From positions 10,195,501 through 10,259,500 of the forward strand of contig OX031072.1 of assembly GCA_943736015.1 (NCBI GenBank): a stretch of DNA of 64,000 nt. Reading direction: 5' to 3'. The notes beneath the pieces were generated by a model. It saw only the letters and a list, made by a program, of their open reading frames with translations. It was not told the origin of the DNA and did not search any database. Both the position numbers and the translations under genes were made by a program. Position 1 is the first letter of the stretch; every line of letters begins with the position of its first letter. Shown here piece by piece: positions 24,701 through 33,700 of the stretch. The DNA comes from Tridacna crocea. Lineage: Eukaryota; Mollusca; Bivalvia; Cardiida; Cardiidae.

Positions 24701-27700
24701 CAGGGATGAAGGTCACTATGGAAGTTATTTTTAAGGAAAAATAGGATAAAAGCTCAGCAGATATAATGGGACATGGAGAAATTGCTCAATTGTAGGGATG
24801 TCTCCTTTTTCTAAAATAATTTTGAAAGTGCTTTACTTCCACAGCTTTCAATTTCCTGCTTTTGATTGCTCGTTTTGGTGTGTGATGCCGTGTCAACAGT
24901 ATTTTGATTTTTTCACTGTGAAAATTCACATATTCATTTTTTCGAAATTTGATTTATTATCCATGACGAAAACACAGGCACAGTAGGATGTGCGCGAACA
25001 TTTGTGATATACGCCGTTTACAACTTCATTGGAACAAAAAAAAAACCACTCATATCTGTGCTAGGCAAAGAACTGTGACCAGCATATTTTAGTTATTCAT
25101 TGGTTCTTTGCTGTATACAGGTTGAATCTAAACCACTTCTGTGCTTGTAGTGATGAATTTGTAGATAATCAGCTTATTCACGTACTTATTATTAATTGAT
25201 CTGCATCAAGATATTTTATCCTAACTTTTCTACAGAGATAAAATAATTGTGGCCCAAGTTCTGATAGACAAGGGAGCTGATGGTAAATGTCAAAATATAC
25301 ATGGTCGTACTGCTCTACATATAGCCGCTGTAAAGAATATGGCCGTCATCGTCAAGGCACTTTTGGACGGAAACTGCGATCCAAACATCCAGGTATGAGG
25401 AAGAAATTTGTCACAATTATATTGGGATGTTTTCTCCAACAGTTCTACGCATTAGACTTATTCTAGGTTATAAAACTAGTTGTTTGAATGGTCAAGATAG
25501 AATGTGACTGCAAATTAAACGTTTAGCCTAGAAGTTAAAAATTGAAGTATAAGCTAGATATCTCGTATCTCGTGCCAGAAATATGTCGCCATACCATGGC
25601 AATGATGTTCAAAGCCACAGCAATGTATACATGCATGTTGGTAAAACCCATGATACACATGAAACAGTCAGCTGCTGTTGTAGCATGATTAACTCTTTAC
25701 CACACGAGAAAATTTTAGACTGGTCCAAATTGAAAGCATTTGCAAACGACAAAATAAAAGTGACTAAAAAATAGAAATTTGTTCTGGGAAGGGTAGAAAA
25801 CACTGTGGGAAAAGGAGAAAATGCTGGTTACCAGCATTTTCTCCTTTTCCCATAGTGTTTTCAAAAGGCTTCTTTCTCAGGGGCGTCAAAAGTAGGGATT
25901 GTGTGGTAATGGGTTAAAGTATTGTTTAATTGGCATAAAATAGTGTTTAATCGAATTATCAGTCACGGTCCGTAGACCTGTATTGGTGTTAAAGAAATAA
26001 TAACAAATATTTCATTTTTTGCACATAGGACGAGGCTGGTGACACAGCTTTGCATGATGCCATTAGCGGAACAAAAGATGAAACCGCAGCACTGCTGATA
26101 GCATCCCCTAAAGTAAATCTGAAATTGCAAAATAAAAAGATGCTAAACCCGCTCGCATTTGCTTGTATGAAAGGCCATCATTTGTAAGGATAATTTGATT
26201 ATTACTTTCATTATATTTTGCTTGAGCAATTACTGGAGGATTCTTAAACTTCTTTAGAAGCAATGATACAGATTTTTTTCTATGCAATGAAATAATAGTA
26301 AGTCTAGTCTGTCGAGTGCAATGTAATGCAGTATAGTTCTATCATATCGAAAAGTTTACATTTTGTTTTCAATTAGACTATGTGCTGTATGAGGTTCTTT
26401 GTCTATGTTTTTTTTTTTCTATATTCAGTTTATTTTGTAAATGACCAAAGACATGTGCCTTGCCGGTCATGGTATGAAAAGTTCTATAACTCATCTTGTT
26501 TCTATGACGGTAATGTTTCGAGTATATAAAATCAACATTACAATACATTACGTAGTATAGAATGAGTTATTGTAAATATCGTATATATTAGAATAGTTTG
26601 GATTGTAATATTTGTAAGCCGTACTTCAGTGTTGTCTTTTATTACTCTTTGTAAGAATTAAGCTTTACCAAGGTGACAAAATAATTACTTTTCTAGTGTT
26701 TTATTGTAAAGATTATCATATAAAGCTATACAATTTAACTCTAGGGGAAATAGTTGAAGGACCAAAATTTTTTCCAACGTTGTGGAAATAATGAGGGAAA
26801 AGCAGCTTAGAACCGCTTTTTTCACACAGTGACTCCTGCATGAGATTTCAAAATAATTTTAGATTGACTATTTCTAGCACACGTTCTAACATTTTTTTTT
26901 TCTTTAACAGTGCACTTGACAAGATGCTTACCAAAGACATGAGCCTTGCGAACAGCAGAGCTTCCCACGGCCATCTTCCCTTGCATATTGCAGCAATTAA
27001 CAATAATCTAAACGAGGCTAGGACTTTAATGATCAAAGTTAGTGCACATAATTTTTTAACCTTCTGCATAACAGTCGGTATTTGTTTTGTTGATCAAGAT
27101 GAAACTGTTGAGAAAATGCAGTCTGACCTGCACTACCTTACGAGATATTCGGCCGACCTTTTTCCCCAAAATCACAAAAATGCGGCCTGTTGAAATAATA
27201 GAAAATACGAAATGCCTCCGTATCATTTTATTGTTTAGCAATTCGAGGAATGATCTCATTCTATTCCCTTGAGTGGTATCAATAACATATTTGGCATTGC
27301 GGGGATGATGTTCCACAAAATAATTGATCATTCTGCAAGGAATCCCCCTCTGTTCAACAGTTATGTACTGCGATGTTTCTTAATAGGGTACATGTAACTC
27401 TGATTCTATTTCTTTTTGAAGGGCTAGTCACATTGGTTTAGGACCCCTAGTCTTAAAAAGGCAAAAAGAAATGATCTGTCACCGTAATATGTCTGTCATT
27501 TTACAAAGAATGCAGTTGTCATCATGAAGAAATAGTTTGGATGTCGTTTGTCATTTATAGAAAAGAATTTGCTGATATTTCTTTGACACTTTCAGGCACG
27601 TGCTGACGTTGATGCAAGAAATGATACTGGAGTTACCCCTTTACACCTGGCTTGTAGTGAAGCCTTTTTTGACATGGTCGAACTTTTACTGACTCAAGGT

Positions 27701-30700
27701 TTGATAAAATGTTGTACCTTCTTGATTTCTGTTATTTTTTTTTTTATTTTAATATCTATCAAAACACATAGTTTTATAAGTTTATACTTCGATAAACAAA
27801 CTGAAAGCATTTTCCTAAGTGTGGCCAAAACGATGGGGTTTGTCGTGAATAAAAATTTTGAAAACATGGTCGGATAAGGAGAAAATAGTTGTTACAAGCA
27901 TTTTCTCATTTTCCACGATGACTTCAAACGCCTTTTAATTAGTTAAAAGTTGAAAATATTTACCCTTTCCGTAAAACATAGATCATCACAAAATAGACCA
28001 ACTTGCGACCCATTTACATAGATACCAGCAAATTTTTCGGCTCAAATGCATGTGTGGCAAGTGGATAATTAACACACATGGCAGTAAAAAGGTCCTTATC
28101 TACACAATGTGAAATACGGTTCCAAATATGGTATTATAAAGTAACTCCCGTACAGGCTATGCATACATACATTGACATGTGATTTGATAAGCCAAAATGT
28201 TACCCTAAGCTATTCATTCGCCATTCGTGAAAACAGGGTTGCAATGCTTGTTTGCCATTTTCGAATAAAATATCAATCATTTTGAAATTTTATCATCGAA
28301 AATTGTAGACATAAAATAAAAAGTATACTATGTTGCAGTAACCTTCCTGGTGCTTGCACTTACTCCTTACTTCCTAAGGAAATTTGACATCTAACTCGTC
28401 CGTCAGTCTCGCACAATATCATTTTTTCATACGCTGCTCGAATCAAATACAAACACAATGAAAGTAACTAGATAGATGATACTTGTCTTTTTCGGTGAAA
28501 GATCGAAATCTATTTCATCTTGTGAACACCATTACATCAGTAATATTTTCACGAATGGCGCACCGAAAAAAATCCAAAGATTCTATTTATTTCATGCTTT
28601 TAACCTTTTCTGGGAAGGGCTTCATCAAAATCCAGTACAGTTTTTTCCCTTATTCCCCGTGGCGTAACCCTCCCGCATAGCAACACATTACAATATTACG
28701 TCATGCGCAAGAAATGTAAGGTAAATGACGTCATATTTCCGTCTGGTTGTGAGGAACGCGTAATTTACCTAGGTAACAAGAACATGAAAATCGGTATTTT
28801 CACTGGTCGTATTTCACTGCTATTTCTCGATATCCTACCGAAAAGTATGAAATAAAGCATAATTATTCCGTGTGTACTTTCTAGGAGCCAGCTGGCAGGC
28901 AGCGGACAGCGATGGTGACACACCGTTACACTTTTGCATGGCAGGACGGCGTTCAAGCAATCTGGTATGTTAAATAGAAAGCTAATAGGAAATGTATGCC
29001 ACATGACACATGACACAAATATGAAGCAGACTTCTGAGAAGATGACAATATTGTAATGAATAACCAACAAAAAGTTACACATTTGCGAAACCATTGTAAA
29101 AGAAACAAAGGGTCGGGATTTGTCGCCCATTTTTCAAGTTGAGTCATATTTGCTTTTTTTTTTTTGCTTGATATTTTTAGTGCTTCTGGTATTATCCGAG
29201 ATTTGCAGAATTTTGTCGAGTTTTCTCGTGGTATTTCACCAAGCAGTAATTTAGAATTTTATACATGTTTTAGCGATGTTTGGTCTTGGGAGTCGTGCTT
29301 CTCCATCCCCAACTTTCAGCTGCAGGTCGAGCAAGAGTTACTCTCCTTGGAACTTATCGATTATCTGGTCCGAAAGGATTTCCGATAACGGCCTGTCATA
29401 TAGGATTCAGAAGGGAAATTTTTTTGATCGACTAAAACACATTTTTCTTCTAAAATGATTAAAATCTATAACGTCTTGAAGTATTCTGTAATATCTCTAC
29501 TTTACTTCAATATAATTTTAATTCCTTTAGCAAAATGGGAAGTTGCGTCCATTTTGATTTAAAGTTACTGACCCATTCTCCTTCTTATTTCTATAGAAAG
29601 GTTTAAGAAATTTGCTCTTGCGCCGTTTTTGACGCTAAATAACATAAAAATGAATTGCAAGAAAAAAATCTATAACGTCTTGAAGTATTCTCTGTTTTGT
29701 TGTGATTATGATCAAAGTATTCGTTTACATTTGTTAAATTGAGATCTTGCGTCCATTTTTGTTTGAAAACGACACTATCGTTAATTTTTGTATAAAAAAT
29801 GCTGCATCGAGCTAAGTGAGATTTTAAGACTGGGTGAAAAGATTTAGCAACGGATAAAGGGAAGATAAGAACTGATGACATGATAACCTTGTCTATATTG
29901 TTTTGTTAAACCTGGATCCTGTTTTTACACATTGTCCAAATATATAATGACTGTATTTATCAGTTATTTAGTAATTTAGTTAGCATAAATTTCTTTAAAT
30001 TGCATTTTTATTTATTTATTTTTCTTTAGTCTTTATTTCTAAAGAAGATTGAATTTGTTGTACTATTGGATCATTATAATAATTACGCAGTCAATAGACC
30101 AGTAACAAACTGTAAAAAACAAGCAGTCTGAACCTTGGGCCGAATCGGTTTTATTTTATGTGTCGAAATTCTTTTGGCTTAAAAAAATTGACGTTGCAAT
30201 ATCAATATGTGACTGAAATCAGAAGAAAACAATTTGCGTTTTGGGAGTATAGATGTGACCCGTACAGCACACTCCCGAATTTTAACGGTCCTGTATAAAA
30301 CCTTTTGTAAACATTGTGAGAAAAGGAGAAATTCCAATATTCAGCATTGTTCCCTTTTCCTACAATGTTTTCTACTCTTTTAAACTGAAGAATATCAATT
30401 GAGCTACATTTGATTTATTTCCTGAAATTGCTTTTTTTAAAAGTTGGTGAAGTCAACAGTTTTAAATTGTTGACTTTTTAAAAGACATGAGAGGGAGAAA
30501 ATACATGTGATCAGATTGAAAATAGCGAGGAAATTTGAATATGTGAGCTGTCGCCATAAAATACTTTTGAAAATGCATTAATCATCACACATTTGCAAGG
30601 AAAAGGCTAAAGAGAGAAGGCGGCAAATTGGACTTCCTTATACAAAAACCTTGTTAAACTTGACTTTAAATCCTTATAAATAATCTCATAAAAAAAAGTC

Positions 30701-33700
30701 TGATCTTAGTTTAAACATTTATTTTTAATTTATTCAATATAATAACATCATTCATTTACAACAACATATTGCGAAAAGGATTGAAACGAAAGCATCAAAG
30801 CTTATATAGTTCCTCTCCCTAAAGAAGTCTGATTTTTTTCCTGATACTTTCTTTCCGATTACCCTGTATAAATGTATCAATGTATACCATTACGTAACAC
30901 CAATCAAGATACCCGATAGGCCTCTTATCTAATCTCATCATCGGAGCATTCCGACACAATGCAAACGATCAGGGAAAAAAAATACGGTAGTTGCTTTAAA
31001 AAAGTGTAAAAAGAGCTAAAAATGTATTTTCTAAATGACTGAAAACTACGCCATATTAAATAACAATAAATAAGCTTTCTGACTTCCCTGAAGATAATTT
31101 TGATTTTCCAACACAATGTGCAGGCTGATTTATGTTTACCGTGTGCTCAAAAAAACCACTGACTTCTTCTAAAAAATGACGAAATTATTTTAAACAGAAC
31201 TGACCTATTGGACATAAAGGTTAAAAAGTACAATTTGTATTTGGTTGTTTTGTTTATGATAGATCAGACGATACCCGTGTGGTCTGATCTACCACCACAC
31301 TTTCCCCAGCCTAATATACATGCACGTACATGTATTTGTGACGATGCTATGCAAAACAATTACAATAAAATGCCGTCTGCTGACTATGTAATAGCTCTAT
31401 GCTACAGATTGGAGATAAATGTTTTCACAAACATTATAACAAGAGAAGCCTCTTTATAATATCCTTAACTTTGTGGGCAGCTATTCAGAAATATATCCTA
31501 CCGAAGTATTTTTACTATTGTACTATTTTTGTTGATAAATCAATAAAAATATCAGAGACTGAATTCAAAATTATGATGAAAAAATCAGAGATAAAATTCC
31601 AAAGATGCAGTAAACATATGTGCATGCTGTTACATTTCGAGCGTTCGTGTTGCGCTCCTTCCCCGGCTTTAGTCTCATCATAAGAAACTTGTACTGCGGA
31701 TATTTTTTTTTTTAACTCTTCAGGAACTGGCAATGTATGACTGTCCCAATATTTAAAGCAGTTGTAGACAACACAATAAATATGGCTCAAATTATTAAGG
31801 CATGACAACATTGCTTGAAAAAGAGCAAATGCTAGTCAAAAGCATTTCTATAGCTGACCATAATTTTAATTTTTCAAATGCGCGCTTTCGGTAAAATTTG
31901 AGGCAGATCAAATTGCAAGACCTGAAAGGAAAACAAATCCTACAAGTTTTGGTACCCCAGTAATTTACAACCCCAGATATCCCGCAGAGTTGTTTTCCAA
32001 TAAATTGAAACCCTCTACACTCGAAGCGCGAAATTTGGGTTATAAGTACAAAGGGTTTGCAGAGATCGCCAGTCAATATATCATTCCGTACGTGATCGAT
32101 TTCACGGCCAAAAGGGATCAAACTCTCATAATTTAATTGGCTTACATAGCGGTCAAATAACAGTTACCGGGTTTGATTTGCATGATAAAGTTGGCCATGG
32201 TATTTTCCGAGATTTGCAGAATTTTGTCGAGTTTTCTCGTGGTATTTTACCAAGTAATAATATAAAATTTTATACAGGTTTTGGCGGTGTTTGGTCTTGG
32301 GAGTCGTGCTGAAGACAGCGAAAGAATAAAGATAGCAAACTTACTGGTTCAACATGGCGCGAAAACTGATGTCGTGAACAAAAATGGCAAAACACCAATA
32401 TCGGTGTGCATTAATGATCAGATCAAGGAGGCTGTTATAACTTTTGCTAAAAACCAGTATGTATTATGTAAGACATGGATGGGTAGGTGGATGGGTTGAT
32501 AGGTGGATGGGTGGATTAATGACGCTATGACATCAGACTTTTGAAAACATTGTTGGAAAAAGGAGAAAATGCTGGTATTCAAATATGAAATGTTGTTGCA
32601 TATGCCTTGAATTTTTGATACACAAGTCTTAAATGTTGTCGTCTTGTAAAGAGTTATGAGTATAAATCTTAGGGGGATTTTATGATAATTTCCTCATTCT
32701 AATTATTTGATGATTTTAAACTCTTTCATCGACAAAAAGTTAAGCTTGGTCTCTTTCGACAATTATACGCATGCAATCCATTGAAATTGAGAAAGGTTTT
32801 TATTGTATAGGCTTGGCTAAATAAGCGAGTAGCATAGATCAAAGATATAGACCTATGCTGTCAGCAAATGTCACTGTTTTCGCCTTTGGCATCGTGGAAT
32901 CTCGACGACTGAATTAAGATATTGCTAATCATACAAGTACCTGAAGGCAGCGTAAAGTGCCTTTCAAATGAAAGAAAGGCTTTATTATATAAAAGTAAAT
33001 TTTCTGGATCCAAAACATGCGTTTCAATCGAGTAAAATAACAAAAAACAGAACAAAAAATCCGTATCTACACACTGTGAAATACGGTCCCAAATATGGTA
33101 CGATGACGTATCTTTGCACGGACTTAGCAAATATTGAGCTGTGGTTTGATTGGTCAAAATGTTACGCTATATAATATGAATCCATCATAAAGCACAGGGA
33201 TACTATCGCCCATAATATGAATTGTCTCATTTTGTCTGCCGTTTTCGAATAAAACGTAATAACTGTCCTGATGCTTGGATTTACTTCTGACCGCGGTCTC
33301 GCAGGATATCAAATTCTCTCTGACCGCGGTCTCGCAGGATATCAAATTCTCTCTGACCGCGGTCTCGCAGGATACCAAATTCTCTCATCATGTTGGAATA
33401 AAATACAAGCACCAGGAAAGTTACTAGAACATGATAATCTTTATACATGTACATAACCCTTTGCCAAACGACAAATTTTAGACTCTTCCAAACTGAAAGA
33501 GTTTGTAGACAACAATTTTAAATTTGATGAAAATGGCAGAAAGTTCTCATAAAGGGTAGAAAACAGTGTGGGAAAAGGAGAAATTGCTCGTTACGAGTAA
33601 TTTCTCCTTTTCCCACAGTGTTTTCAAAACTGCAGACACTTATACTGCAGACATGTAAAAACCAGGGCTTGTTTGGGAAAGGGTTAAACGAAAGAGACAC

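Noticed and set aside
28765-29147. 121-codon frame on the minus strand
   Set aside because: It overlaps exon 15 of the mind bomb-like gene on the other strand and lacks a domain or splice partners.
29164-29388. Possible extra ankyrin exon of the mind bomb-like gene
   Set aside because: Only the first 33 bases match exon 16, the acceptor AG is lost and the rest is unrelated.
31795-32121. 108-codon frame on the minus strand, Cys-rich
   Set aside because: The cysteine spacing fits no domain I know, and no exon partners or start context were found.
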